Part shown: positions 48,430 through 60,467 of the stretch, one piece after another
Numbering within the stretch: position 1 is the first letter of the stretch
Layout: every line of letters begins with the position of its first letter
Translations under genes and position numbers: made by a program
Assembly (NCBI GenBank): GCA_032191485.1
Contig: JAVDOI010000012.1
Location: forward strand, 15,091,140 to 15,155,139
Length of the DNA: 64,000 bases
Source of the DNA: Leptoclinus maculatus
Lineage: Eukaryota > Chordata > Actinopteri > Perciformes > Stichaeidae
Reading direction: 5' to 3'
Notes under the pieces: model-generated
Databases searched by the model: none
Told to the model about the DNA's origin: nothing
What the model saw: the letters and a program-made list of their open reading frames with translations, nothing else

Positions 48430-51400
48430 CTATTTTCCTAGCTTCCCACTAGGCATGCAGATTGAGGCCAGAGTATTGAAGTTGTAATCCAGGTCCAAGT
48501 CCAAGTCTGGGTCAAAGGAAATGTCAGGGATGGAGGAGGCATCGGGCTCAAAGCTGGTCCCTTCGTCCCCCTCCTCAACATACACATGAGGAGCATAATC
48601 ACCCAGCTCCTCTTCTTGTGCCTTGAGCTTGGACAGCATCTTTAAAAATGCAGAGGAGGAAAGGGAGAATGTGTTTTATAAAGAGAACAAGAATTACCTT
48701 AGGTTTGGAAGATCGATTCAACTCGTATCATTACCATATTCAGTACTTTGGGCAGCATTGTAGGGTTCAATACAGCATCCTCTTGATATTGATGTGCTGA
48801 ATATCCACTGCGTCCATTCCAAGTCTGGGAAATCAGAAGCAGATAGAGAGCTAACTTAAAATGTCAAAGTTCTATGGATATATTGAAATAATGGAACATT
48901 TCACAGGAAAAGGGTTGGTAGTAGTGTAGATGGTAGGTACCCCACGCATAGAGCTTCTGCGCTGCATTGAGTTTCTGTGCTGGTTTCTCACTCTCGATGT
49001 TGTTCCTGTCGACTGGAAAATCAAATAAGGTAGAATTTAAATAACTGCAAATGTCACGGCTGAGTAAAATTCTCGATATCTGCCTTTTTAAACAACAATA
49101 ATAACAATTTCAGTACCCAACGAGAAGAGCTCGAACGCCTAAAGTGTCCTTCCAGCGTTGAGTTAATTGGCAACTGTGGAAAAAAAAAACATCACTTTCA
49201 AAATCATTTTGAATAGTGTCCTTTTGTCACTCGACAACATAAGCATAAGGTTTGGCAATTTATTCCAGAATTTTCTAGCTGTCAACAAATCTAACGAAAA
49301 GACCAAAACCAAGAGTGTGTTAGTGTGTGACACTAAGCCCCACGTTCATCCACTCCCAATGAAAATGTAAATAAAAAACATTGAAAACCTTTCACAAATA
49401 TTAACTTTTTATTAAAATGAAGGCTAAATCAATAAAAATAACAATAAAATCATTTCTGTACCTGATTCAAAGAGTCCCTTTGGTCTGTTGAGATTTGATT
49501 TTGGGACATTCTATACTCCGTCTGGCCATTTGACACAAACTGCAAAAAAGGCAATTTCAAGTAAAGTCAAGACCATACATTAGTAACTGAAGAACAATAA
49601 GTAGTGCCCTTTTTTATGATGCATAACAGATTAAGAAAAGTTTGCTTCATAGGCTTAAATGAATGTATATTTTCCATCACTTACTGGTAATGCTGCTGGC
49701 ATTTGGCCATATCCTTGGTTTAACGGCTCAAATACCTGTTGACAATTTGAATACATGTCTTACGATTTTACAACAACAAGTCACACTTATATTTATATTT
49801 TATAAAAGAAAATATAGGAAACAATGTAAAGATATGAAGAAAGAATATACGAAAGAAAATAACTTTTTACTTTACAGTTCAAAATGATTCAATACGCGTT
49901 AGTAAAGTATTATTTAGAGTGAAAAACAAGTGTGTGTGTGTGTATTAGACAATTATAACTCTGCAATAAAAGTATTTACTTTGCAGTCAGTTCCCGGTGT
50001 CTCAATGTTACTCTTCATCAGATGTTGTTGTGTATCTGTGACGGCGAAGCTCTTTTTCTTACATGACAGCAGCAAAGCCAAAAGTAGCACACCTGTGATA
50101 CAAAGAACACACACAAATCAAACCGTACACTTTCATGTCCGAAATGAATCTTTTACCTGAGGAAGGATCAACATGTAATACAAAATGATGTCAGTTTAAT
50201 TTAGAAGATAAAAAAAAGACCTCATAATCCTCACACAATATTCACAATTATGAAGATTTGTCCTACCTGCAACCAGTAGCATAACAACAAAAGCCGCCCC
50301 AATCCCTCCTCCTCCGAATGAGGCGCTTGTTTTGCGGATGTGACAGTTTGGCCTCGCTGGGTCTTTGCAGTTACACACAGTAACCGACAGGTTGTGTGCA
50401 GATCTCTCGCCCTGAAGGTCTAACACTTCCAGCAACAACTCGTATTGTCCTGAAGGAACTGTTGACTCTTTCACCAGGTTGACTGAATACCCTGTACATC
50501 CAAAACAAATTGACACATTTGTCAAGAATCATTGTGACATCCTGTATGAACTAGACGTCGAGGTTCGTTTTTCTACTAGCAATGATCTCGGCTACGTTTG
50601 TTCACCTTGCGAAGGGTCAAGCTTCCACGTGCCCTTCTTCTGTCCCTGGAGCCTGAAGGTGAACGGCCCACCGTAGGGCTCTTCATCCGGGTCCACGCCC
50701 GTGATGTTGGCCAGCGAGAGTCCATCAGATTGGCACATCTCTATGATGCTTGCAGACAGGGATGGGACATTGTCGTTCTCATCTGTAATAAGGATTTCCA
50801 GGGTTCCAGTGCCCGTCAATGCAGGCTGACCTGGTGACCAAAAAAAACAGTAATGTGATAAAGAAATTGTGATCAATAACACATACACTGTGTAAATACT
50901 CCTGTGGTTCATACCATTGTCGACAGCAAATATTGAGACCGTATAGACATTGTCTTTCACAAAGGCCGACTCTCGGTCAATGATCTTTGTAGTGGTTATT
51001 TTCCCAGTCTCGGGGTCCACTGCAACCCAATCAGCTGGATCGTCTCCCTTTTTGTAACTGAAACACACTCGTGTGGTGTTAGACATTTTCAAGTTCTCTA
51101 CTAATGTGGAATGCTGTTGTTCTGTGAGATGTAGCGAGTATCTTCGTGACTTACACAATTGTGTTGAAACCGGTTATGTCAGGGTCTGTAGCTGTAAATG
51201 TTACCAGATACTTTCCGACGTCGACATTCTCAAACACCGTAACTTGTTTTTTACGGGGGTGGAAGATTGGAGGCTCGTTGACATCCTCTACAATCACTGC
51301 CACTGTCAACTGGTTGGTGGTTGTACCAAGTCTCTCTGTCTCAGTGGTTACTTGCCAGAGACCAGTGTTGCTGCGATGCACCACCTCACAAGAGGCATAT

Positions 51401-52703
51401 GGGATCTCATTCTCCACGCTGATAGTCACATTCTTCATGTGACCGTCTTCGTAGTCCAGATGCTGAAAAAACGAAAGTGAAGTAGAGATATATTGAAATT
51501 CATGAAGTTCATCACTGGTAGTCTGTGATTTTTTTTTCAATGCAGTGCAAAAAAAACTAAAATCGTATGAATTACCACATTCAAGGAAATACATTTAAGT
51601 TAAACTGAGGTTTTAAGAGCGCTGAGTGCTTTGCATTACAAACAAAAGGGTTTTGTGTACTTTTACCAAATCATAATTGGACTGTAGCTTGAAAAGAAGA
51701 CAACATACCTTTACCACATACAGTAGTCCTTCGTTTGTCTCGGGATCAGTAGCGATTCTGAAGTTGTTGTTTCTGTCTCCTTGAATTTGATACTTGACTC
51801 TCCAGGCCGCTGTTCCTTTGCTGTCTTTGTCCGTAACTTGCAGACGTTTAACAAGAACATTTTCCTCTCCTTCCTTCACTCTCCCTGAACCCTGGAATAA
51901 AAAAAAAAAAAATGCTTTTTTATTATGAAATGAAAACTGTTCAATTATTTCATTATTGCCTTCCCCGCGAAGAAGTAATGGCTCACTGTTTGTCCTGTTA
52001 TCACAGGGAGATGGTTATTCCCATCTTCTATATTGACTATGATGGTGGTGGAGCTGGAGAGCTGTAGTCCCTCTCCAAGGCCTTTGGCCTCCACTATAAT
52101 GGTGTATTTCTCTGCTTTCTGGTTGGTAAAAAAAACAGCCACTCAAAATATATCATCAAACGCATTTGATTTGGCGATGGAAGTTATGTGATGAACAGAT
52201 TTGATATTAGTGATTAGAGAATCATGCAATGTGTCCTCTCACCTCAAAGTCCAGACACCCTTTAAATGAAATGGTTCCACTTAGAAAGACCTGGGTTATG
52301 TCGAACTCCACATCAGATGGGTCAGGAAGGACTGAGACTATTTGTAAATCAAATAATTGATACTTCTTACTTCTGTCATGATCCGTTGCCCGAACGGTAA
52401 CCAGGTCTGTGCCTGTCGGTATCAGAAGAAATTAGTTGTTTTATTTTATGTCATCATTTCATAACAGTTGCAGTGGAGATTAACATGAGAAAAAGAAATA
52501 GCAGGTTACCTTGTGATGTTGCCTCTTCTATGATGACCTCATGCATGTCATGGTCAAACGTTGGAGTGTTGTCATTGGCGTCGATAACCAATATCTCAAT
52601 GCCCAGCTGCGTTTCTACGGCGTTACTCCCTCTGTCAAGTGCCTGGAACGTTAGCTGTCATGCAAACGTAAGAATTGTGAAATAATGAAACCCTCCACTG
52701 TGC

Positions 52704-52790
<87 letters not shown>

Positions 52791-53569
52791 CCAGTAATAA
52801 TGCTGTTTTAGTAAAGTCCTTCAAACCTTTATAACTTGGTACTCCTCATAGTCGACAGGGCGGTGGACTGTAATCATGCCTGTGTGTTTGTCGATTTGTA
52901 ATACGCCCTTGGGTTCCTTTTCAACACCTTCACCGTGTATATTGAAAAAGGGGAAGGTCTTTTCAATTTCAATCTGTAGGGAGTAGAAACACAAAAGCAG
53001 CGAATTTTGCAATGATCTTTCTGCATCTTGTCACATGTGGCCTACTACAGATAGATACTCACGTTGCCCAGGTTGTATGGGTAAACTCCATTGTAGCCTT
53101 CATCGATAAAGAAGGAATCAATGATCCAGTTCCTTTTTTGTCGCTTCAAAATGTCTGAAGATGGCGCGTGGACTCCCACACACTGCAGAAACACATTACT
53201 CATGCCAGATTAGGTACATTTAGGAGGTTTTTGTAAGAGTAATTATTTACAAAGACACTTTAATAAACAATTTGTAATTGAACTCAAGTCACTCATTCTA
53301 GAGCAGTGCTCGGTGAAAGGGACGAGATCAAGTGTATTATCTATAATCTATAATGTTGACAGACAAATCTGGGTCTGCTGCATTGGTTGTCATTACGATT
53401 GATTGATATTTAATTTGTACTTTCCAAATTGACTGTACTTTATAGCTGTTCTGACTGTTGACATGCACAAAAACAAAACTTATATTTTCATCCCTTCTGT
53501 CCAGAAATACTGACACTTAAGATAAATTCTTACCAGCATCAGGAAAAGCCCGAGGTGTATTGTCTCCAT
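48430..53569 (-). CDS. cdh26: cadherin-26-like cell adhesion protein
   Basis: Calcium-dependent adhesion receptor, single-pass type I membrane protein. Seventeen exons (transcribed high to low): 53534-53569, 53063-53182, 52827-52973, 52510-52654, 52243-52412, 51987-52118, 51709-51891, 51155-51462, 50915-51057, 50606-50830, 50267-50491, 49980-50092, 49685-49735, 49462-49539, 48941-49012, 48735-48824, 48430-48639. They join in phase to 815 aa. The signal peptide is METIHLGLFLMLCVGV-like. A furin site RQKR (about 26-29) is followed by N-W-I-I-D, which places Trp at mature position 2, as in strand-swapping cadherins. EC calcium motifs: DANDN (126-130), DPETNEG, DVNEPP, DENDNVP. The transmembrane helix is at about 595-622, then KKK. 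The tail has YAPHVYVEEGDEG and TLASIC, recalling the YLPHVYSEEGE of human CDH26. Identity rests on recalled family sequence. Confidence 0.9.
52709..52788. repeat. (CA)n microsatellite in cadherin intron 3
   Basis: About 80 bp of CA lie between exons 52827-52973 and 52510-52654. Confidence 0.97.
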
Positions 53570-54320
53570 AGTTAGTCTAGATCATATCTTTTTAGAGTTG
53601 TTATTTCCTTAGTTGGTAGTCCTTGGATGCAGCCAAGTTCAACTGCATGCCAATGCAGGTTCTGGCTGGAGTGCACCTGTGAGTGGGAGGGCCTGTGTTA
53701 AATGTACTCACATGAACCTTTATACGTCAGGCCTGTAGCAGCTGGGTGTGTACAAAGTACTGTGTGTGTGTGTGTGTGTGTGTGAGAGAACATCCGTTTG
53801 GTCATGAACACTTTCTCTTACATGCAAATATTAGAATAGTGACGTTACTGCATGTTTACACAATACGTTTACAGAATGCAATGACAAAAAGAGTAATATT
53901 AACTCAATAGATAAAACATTGAGAAAGACATATGATTAAGCACAAATAAAATATATGATAATATGACAATGTATGACAATGTATTGTATATGTTGTGTTT
54001 TTTTTCCCCCCAAGGACCGTTTCATCACCAAAGGAAAACAGGACAGAGCAGTTATGTTCTGACCAACCGGAACTTTGTCATTGTGAAAACAATTGGGATG
54101 ATTTTACAACAATGACATGAGTTCAAAAATATTATGGGTTATCACAATTGCATGATTGTATATTGCAATTGTATACAATTAAATTGTGTGAATTTATCTG
54201 ATATTGAACACTTTGGGTCTCCATAAACCCCTAAAATATTCAAAAGCTTGTAAACAGCCTCAATGTACTGTAGATGAAACACCGTACAGGCTCAGACTCC
54301 GTGTTTACGAAGTAGACTAC

Positions 54321-54370
<50 letters not shown>

Positions 54371-55030
54371 GAGTGTGTGTGTGTGCGTGTGTGTGTGTGC
54401 GTGTGAGTGTAGGTAGGCGTGTTTCAGGAGTTGTGACATAAATCTGTTTACACAGTCACATTGTGGGGACTTGCCTTTCCTATGTATTTAGGAAATGAAT
54501 GTAAGTCAATGTTATGTCTCCAAAAGTTGTGAAACATTTAAGTTTTGTACTCACATTACAGCTCAATTCTAGTTTCGAGTGCTTCATTAAAGCTTATTGA
54601 GTCATCTTCAAATAAACTCGACCAGACTTGCATTCTGGAATAAGCAGATATAAGCAGATATATTGCTTATACTGGTTATTTTCACTTTGAAAATCACACA
54701 CACATTGTTTTTACACATAACATTGACAGTTATCCCCACACAATTAGCAAATGATTTACTCGTGTTTTTTTTCTTCTTTTGTTCACATGTTAAATTAAGG
54801 AGGGTATTTCAGCTGTGTTTTGGTTTTACTGCAGTTGTTTTACTGCATTGTTTTATTGCATGTAGTAGTGGAGGTTAGCTCCACTACTACATGCAGTAGT
54901 GTGTGGAACATACATGATACAAAAAAACGGTTTTGGTCTCTGAAGCTAATATCTCCATTCATAACAACTGTGCGGAGGGTGAATTTTAAATGAACTCACC
55001 TGCTTGAATCATATTGAGGCTTCAATTTGT
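53570..55030. other. CDH26 upstream region, microsatellites
   Basis: The likely CDH26 promoter flank. It has (GT)n at 53760-53783 and a longer interrupted (TG)n at 54320-54412, plus a 16-bp perfect hairpin at 54857-54895. No gene seen. Confidence 0.45.
54857..54895. repeat. 16-bp perfect hairpin
   Basis: TGCATGTAGTAGTGGA, loop of 7, then TCCACTACTACATGCA. All 16 pairs match. Confidence 0.93.
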
Positions 55031-55034
55031 GTAT

Positions 55035-55690
55035 AATTAATTAAGGGAATGGCCGCTTTAAGTGACAGGGGTGTGCCCTCGCAGCCGCTAGCTGTCTGCT
55101 AGGCGTCACTTTGGCTAATTCGAGTTACTGGACTTTGTGGTGTTGGTGCCTTTTGGAGAATTCTTCATGCAAATATCGGACAAATAATAAGGCTCCTGGT
55201 GGCCGATGTGTGGGCTTTCATGCAACTTGGTTGAAGGATTTTGGCGAGAAGAAAGGAGGACGCGTGTGCTTTATGGTAAATGACGTTAATGCTAATGCAC
55301 AAAGTCAACGAGCTGAGGGGATCACATTTCATTGGATTTGCAACGTTTCTTGTGACAAATTAATTGACTGATGAAGTCTGTGCTCCAATTTTTCCATTGA
55401 GTGAAATTCTAACGTTAAGGACCAGAACCAAACGGCAACCGCAAGCAAAAAGACCACAGGGTTAATGTTAGCCGTGTAGCAACATCCTGGATTGTTAGCC
55501 TTAGCTAGCTTGGTAGCTTTGAGCTAGTTTTGCATGTCTCAGCAACCAGGCTTCATCCACGCTCCACCTCTTTGCCCTTTTTTGGGGGATTAAACTGTGT
55601 TGTCTCGGCTAAAATGGCGACGGCTGGAGCCGGCAACTTTGAGCTTCACTTTGGCTCTTCAGAAACCTGTGGGTGACTTCGAGGAGACTT
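55035..55690 (+). mobile_element. interspersed fish repeat (GGCGACGGCTGGAGCC family)
   Basis: CAACCAGGCTTCATCCACGC, then TTAAACTGTGTTGTCTCGGC and GCGACGGCTGGAGCCGGCAA, ending near AACCTGTGGGTGAC. I recognise this string as a common fish interspersed repeat. An 86-codon open frame at 55111-55371 lies inside it, without a domain I can name. Its right edge stops where the cadherin relic starts. Confidence 0.6.
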
Positions 55691-56140
55691 CAGGTTGTCA
55701 GATTTTTTTGCCACACAATAACTGCATCTGTGTTGGCACCGGTTACGTCAGGGTCTGTAGCTGTAAATGTTATCAGATACTTTCCGGCCTCGACATTCAC
55801 AAACACCGTAACTTGCTTTTTAGGCGGGTGGAAGATTGGAGACTCGTCGACATCCTCCACAGTCACTGTCACTGTGAACTGGTGGGTGGTTGTACCAAGT
55901 GTCTCTGTCTCAGTGTTTACTTCCCAGAGACCAGTGTTGCTGCGATGCACCACCTCACAAGAGGAATATGGGATCTCATTCTCTACACTGATCGTAGTCC
56001 AGATGCTGAAAAAACGAAAGTGAAGTAGAGATATATTGAAATTCATCACTGGTAGTCTGCGATTTTTTTTCAATGCAGTGCAAAAAAACTAAAATCGTAT
56101 GAATTACCACATTCAAGGAAATACATTTAAGTTTCACTCT
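55690..56140 (-). pseudogene. relic copy of a CDH26 EC exon plus intron
   Basis: On the minus strand, 55739-56006 is a copy of CDH26 exon 51155-51462, about 91% identical by eye. A 26-bp deletion (the stretch present at about 51422-51447) shifts the frame, and the splice donor side is altered, so it cannot function as that exon. The adjoining 56007-56134 matches the CDH26 intron 51463-51601 almost base for base, except for a 9-bp gap and homopolymer differences. Start 55690 marks the repeat boundary. Confidence 0.88.
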
Positions 56141-56144
56141 ATTT

Positions 56145-56161
56145 GGCAGCACTATATATAT

Positions 56162-56197
<36 letters not shown>

Positions 56198-56210
56198 TGT
56201 ATATATATGG
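56145..56210. repeat. (TA)n microsatellite
   Basis: TATATTATATTATATATATA-type run immediately beyond the relic cadherin intron. Confidence 0.9.
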
Positions 56211-57080
56211 ACAGACTTTTCCTTTTTTAAAGTTCATTCAAAATCAATAATGTTTTTGAGAATTGATACAGGATCACTAAACATAATACAGTCCTTTGTT
56301 ACTGAGTTATGCGTGCGAATCAAATGAGGTCAGGTTGCCAAATTTTTTTACGACTCTTCAAACCACACCTTAACTGCATCTGGCATCTATTTGATGCAGT
56401 TAATTCATCTACATAAGATCAATCAAAAAACAAGTTCTGCCTCTTCTGCTAAAAGACTGAAGGGCATTTACGATAACTTTCACCAAGAAAGGGAACACCC
56501 AGTCAAAATTAAAATTATTATTACTATAAGATTGTTTTTGGCAGCCAAACAACCATCATGTAGTTCTTCTACAGTACCAACACTGTAGACAGCCGCTGTC
56601 ATTGGCGTTCACAATGAAATTGCCTGAAGTACGCAACACAATGTAAAGTGGGATTATCACTTGAATGATATGCAGGATGAAAAAACAGTCACCCCGACTC
56701 AACTCTAAAACCTTTCAGGCTGTATGACATTTCTGCTGTCACCACTCCCTCACTGACAACCTCTTCATCTAGCGTGAAGGTGTAAAAGATGAATTAATAC
56801 AAGTGATGATAGTCGTAAATCTTTAAACCACAGTATGCATGGCCTTAACCAGCGCTGGGGAAGCTGCTTTGCAAGCTACCATTTAATAACTTTACACTGG
56901 AAGCAAAGCTGCCCTGGAGAGAAATATAGTTTGGTTAATTAAAGCTACTTAGAAAATGTGATGTGACAATATAAAAGAATCTAATGCAAAAAAGTCACAT
57001 GCCAGCAAAAAATGCAACTTAATTTAACACATACAAATATTTACTTGCACCTTTTCAGATCGTTTGAAAAAAATGGGCCT
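56211..57080. other. spacer in the cadherin relic region
   Basis: No gene recognised. The open frame at 56391-56588 has no domain. Confidence 0.35.
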
Positions 57081-57614
57081 GTTGTCTTACAGGTTTGTAA
57101 CATCTGACTGTAGAGTGTAGAGTACTGAAATTAGGGAAATAAACTGATTCAGTCTTTACTACCCTCACTTGACCTTACAGTCACTGTATTTGTGGATTAA
57201 AAAAATAAAAACAAACTGGAACCAGGTAGCACTCAGGAAAGAGAATTATTAGCCACGTGTTTTATATGTTCTGATAGTAGATACAGTATATCATAATACA
57301 TCTGGTAAGGTTGTTTTTCAAAACCTCTGTGGTTCTGTAAAGAATAGATAGAAACAAAAAAGACCAACATGCAAACAAATGGGACTTAGTACTGCTTGTA
57401 CTAAGTAGGGGTATCTGTGCACTACAGACTGTGGGAAGCAGGCGTTGCTCATGGAGCGTTAAAACAAATGTGGTGGCGCCTCCTTGTGGATTCAGGAGGT
57501 TGTGTGCAGACTTTCTACAAAACAAACCTATCAGAGCAACGTGATAAAACATTTGTCAAGGAAAAACACGGCAAAAAAAGGCAACTTTTTTAATCACAGC
57601 TGCAGTCACTCACC
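57081..57614 (-). pseudogene. relic of the cadherin cytoplasmic-exon region
   Basis: 57116-57258 matches 61752-63120 of the second cadherin with the hAT insertion left out. 57540-57614 matches 63304-63376. At 57086-57121 there is a decayed version of exon 61719-61757, keeping the acceptor and a GTAAG but with indels. The exon after the second matched block (63377-63451) has been replaced by unrelated repeat sequence at exactly its donor site. This is a broken tandem copy, not a gene. Confidence 0.75.
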
Positions 57615-58135
57615 GTGACGTCACCCATTGGTTTGTGGACTGCCGTTTTGAAGCCTCATGTTTGGTTTTTGGCCGTCGTTTTTTGACATGAGCGGTTGGA
57701 GCTAAGTACAAAGCTGAATAAAACATTTTTATGCAACCGGAATGTTACAAATAACTTTCATGAATGTTAAACGCATGAAATGTGAAATGGTTAAAGTTGT
57801 AAAACAAAAACAGAGATGACTCCCAGACCGGACACGCAGAGCCAACAAGGTAGCCACGCCCTACAGCATACCCTGCTTCATCATCTACTTCCCTCTAAAT
57901 GGACTAAATGAACATCATGCTGTATTGCTGTATTGAAGAAGACTTGAAACTAGAGATTGAGACCATAAACTCATGTTTACAATGTTTACTGAGGTAATAA
58001 ATCAAGAGAGAAGTAGAGTCATTTTCTCATAGACTTCTATACAACCAGAGGAGTCGCCCCCTGGTGGCCAGTAGAGAGAATGTAAGTTTAAGACACTTCA
58101 GCATTGGCTTCACTTTTCTGACCCTGAGGTTCAAT
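57613..58135 (-). mobile_element. interspersed fish repeat, inverse to 55035-55690
   Basis: Starts GTGACGTCACCCATTGGTTT, continues GTGGACTGCCGTTTTGAAGC and ends around CCCCTGGTGGCCAGTAGAGA and CATTGGCTTCACTTTTCTGA. This is a common fish repeat. Its left end carries the reverse complement of a GGGTGACGTCAC word like the one ending the repeat at 55690. Confidence 0.6.
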
Positions 58136-58440
58136 TACAGCAGAGAAGCCACAGTAGCATAAAAATAAAAACACACTTTCCATGAATGGCACATTTTTTT
58201 TGTAGTTTCAGTATAACTACAAAAAAAAAGACACAAAAGTAAATTAACTTGAATCACTATACAAATACAAATGTAGTTGAACTATCAGCAAGCAACTGCA
58301 AAAGTGTAGTGAACTACTAGTTTAATTAGATTACTACTCCCAAACATCGGTTGTAACTACTGAAACAGTATGTTTTTTTTGTATATTTTTATTATAGTTA
58401 TTTTAAAAGTAAAAAGTAAAAAGATTTCACCCTAAAAGGT
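58136..58440. other. spacer, no gene seen
   Basis: AT-rich, with AACTACTAG-type words. Nothing recognised. Confidence 0.35.
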
Positions 58441-59683
58441 TGCTACCAGCACATCCTAGCACAAAAGAGATCATATTAGTCCTGTATTAGCTTCTCTGCA
58501 CTGGCTCCCCGTAAAATCTAGAATAGAATTTAAAATCCTTTTACTTACCTACAAAGCCCGAACTGGTCAGGCACCATCATATCTTAAGGAGCTTCTAGTA
58601 CCATATTATCCTACTAGGGAGCTGCGCTCCACTAATTCAGGGTTACTTGTAGTTCCTAGAGTTTTAAAAAGTAGGATGGGAGCCAGAGCCTTCAGTTACC
58701 AAGCTCCTCTTTTGTGGAACAAGCTTCCCGTTTCAGTCCGGGGGGGCAGACACAATCACCACATTTAAAAGCTTAAGACTTTCCTTTTTGATAGTGCTTA
58801 TAGTTAGGGCTGGCTCAGGTTTGCCTTGGACCAGCCCTTAGACAAGCTGGTATAGGCTTAGACTACAGGGGGACTTCCTAGGATACACTGAGCTCCCCTC
58901 TCCTCTTCTTCATCTCTGTCTGTATGAATTGATGTCCCATTAATGCTCACTACTAACTCTACTTCTTCCCCGGAGTCTTTGTGCTTTCTCGCCTCACAGG
59001 TTCCCATGGATCGTGGTTTCATCTGGACCCTGGTCCTTCCACCCGCCATGGCCCTGCTGACACCTTCTACCAATTTTTATTATTAACATTATTAACCATA
59101 TTACCGTTACCATTAATGCACATTACTGACTTTGTTTCTTCCCCGGAGTCCCTGTGCTTTCTCTCCTCACAGGTTTCCATGTATCGTGGTTTCATCTGGA
59201 CCCTGGTCCTTCCTCCCGCCTTAACCCTGCTGACTCCCACTAATAAATAACACTCTTATTATTACTTACATTACTATTTCATATTACCGGTACCATTAAT
59301 GCACATTATTGACCTGCTTCTTCACCAGAGTATCTGTGCTTTATCGCCTCGCAGGTACCTCTGGTTCCGGGTTGTACCTGGACCTGGTCTTTCCTCCTGC
59401 CGTGGTTCTGTCATACATTGAATGTGTTGAAATTACATTGAATGTGTTGTAATTCTGTTATGCTGCTCAACACTTGACATCTATTGCACTTCTGTCCATC
59501 CTGGGAGAGGGATCCCTCCTCTGTTGCTCTCCCTAAGGTCTCTTCCTCTTTTCTCCCCGTTAAAGGGTTTTTTGGGGGAGTTTTTCCTGTTCCGATGTGA
59601 GGGTTCCGGGACAAGATTATGTCATGTGTACATATTGTAAAGCCCTCTGAGACAAAAATAAATTGAATTGAATTGAATTGAAT
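58441..59683 (+). mobile_element. L2-like LINE, 3' end
   Basis: The plus strand at 58490-58795 translates to SLHWLPVKSRIEFKILLLTY, then APSYLKELLVPYYPTRELRS, LLVVPRVLKSRMGARAFSY and APLLWNKLPVSVR (one frame, then shifts). This is the typical C-terminus of fish L2/Maui ORF2. A 3' UTR with imperfect internal repeats (CCCCGGAGTC...CATCTGGACCCTGGTCCTTCC at about 58970, 59140 and 59330) follows. The tail is repeated TTGAA after AAAATAAA. The 5' part is missing. Confidence 0.82.
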
Positions 59684-60467
59684 CCTTTAGTGATGGCCAA
59701 TTTCCTCCCAAATACAGTATTTCAAAGAATGCATGTTTCAGACAGCAGATGCAAAAAATGCATACAAGAAAACAAAGCACGTAATGGACTATGTATTGTT
59801 GCAAGATACACAGTATAAACTCTGCATCACTGTATCAGAGTATTAACAGCAGGCCACAGACATGGTACCTCAGTTTAGTAGGAACAATACCACTGGCCAA
59901 TTACTGATTAACAGGACTGATTTCAACTGATTTCTAATGGTATTTATTAACAAAAGGGTTCTCTTTGTTCGGCTTCCAGCCAGTGTGACTGGCAGGAACA
60001 AAACATCTTATATACTATGAAATATTCCAGTTTCCACAGATAAACATACAGTTTAAAGCATAACAATATTTAAAAAAAATAGTGCTATTACACAACCTAA
60101 AGCACTGACACCCAATCATTCCTAAAACAGCAAAGTTAAAAAAACAAGCAAATACCCTGTTTCTGTCAAAGCCCAACATTTCAAAATCACCAAAGCGTGA
60201 CAGTTTGTTCAGTGCATTAATCTCCTCTTCAAGCCGGTAAAATACAGCGTCTACCACATAATCCTTGTTTCATGGGTTGATGCTAATATACAACATCTGA
60301 CTCTAAATATGTGGGATGTTTAAGTCCAAAATGCCCGAGTACAAAATCCAACCATTGTGGTGCATCTTTTCTCCAAAGATCTAGTCAGATCAGTCCATGA
60401 TCACGATCTAAAACTTGAGTCGAAGAGCAACTTTCTTGGTAAAAGAATCTCAGTCCAGCAGTGGCCT
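59684..60467. other. second cadherin 3' UTR region
   Basis: Lies downstream of the stop of the second cadherin. A minus-strand frame at 60015-60257 is open but not joined by splice signals to the gene above it. No other gene. Confidence 0.4.

Noticed and set aside
55111..55371. 86-codon frame, considered as a THAP-like domain
   Set aside because: The Cys/His spacing does not fit THAP, and the DNA is a common interspersed repeat.
60015..60257. 80-codon minus-strand frame considered as a further cadherin exon
   Set aside because: It lies downstream of the cadherin stop at 60468 and has no acceptor that joins it in phase.
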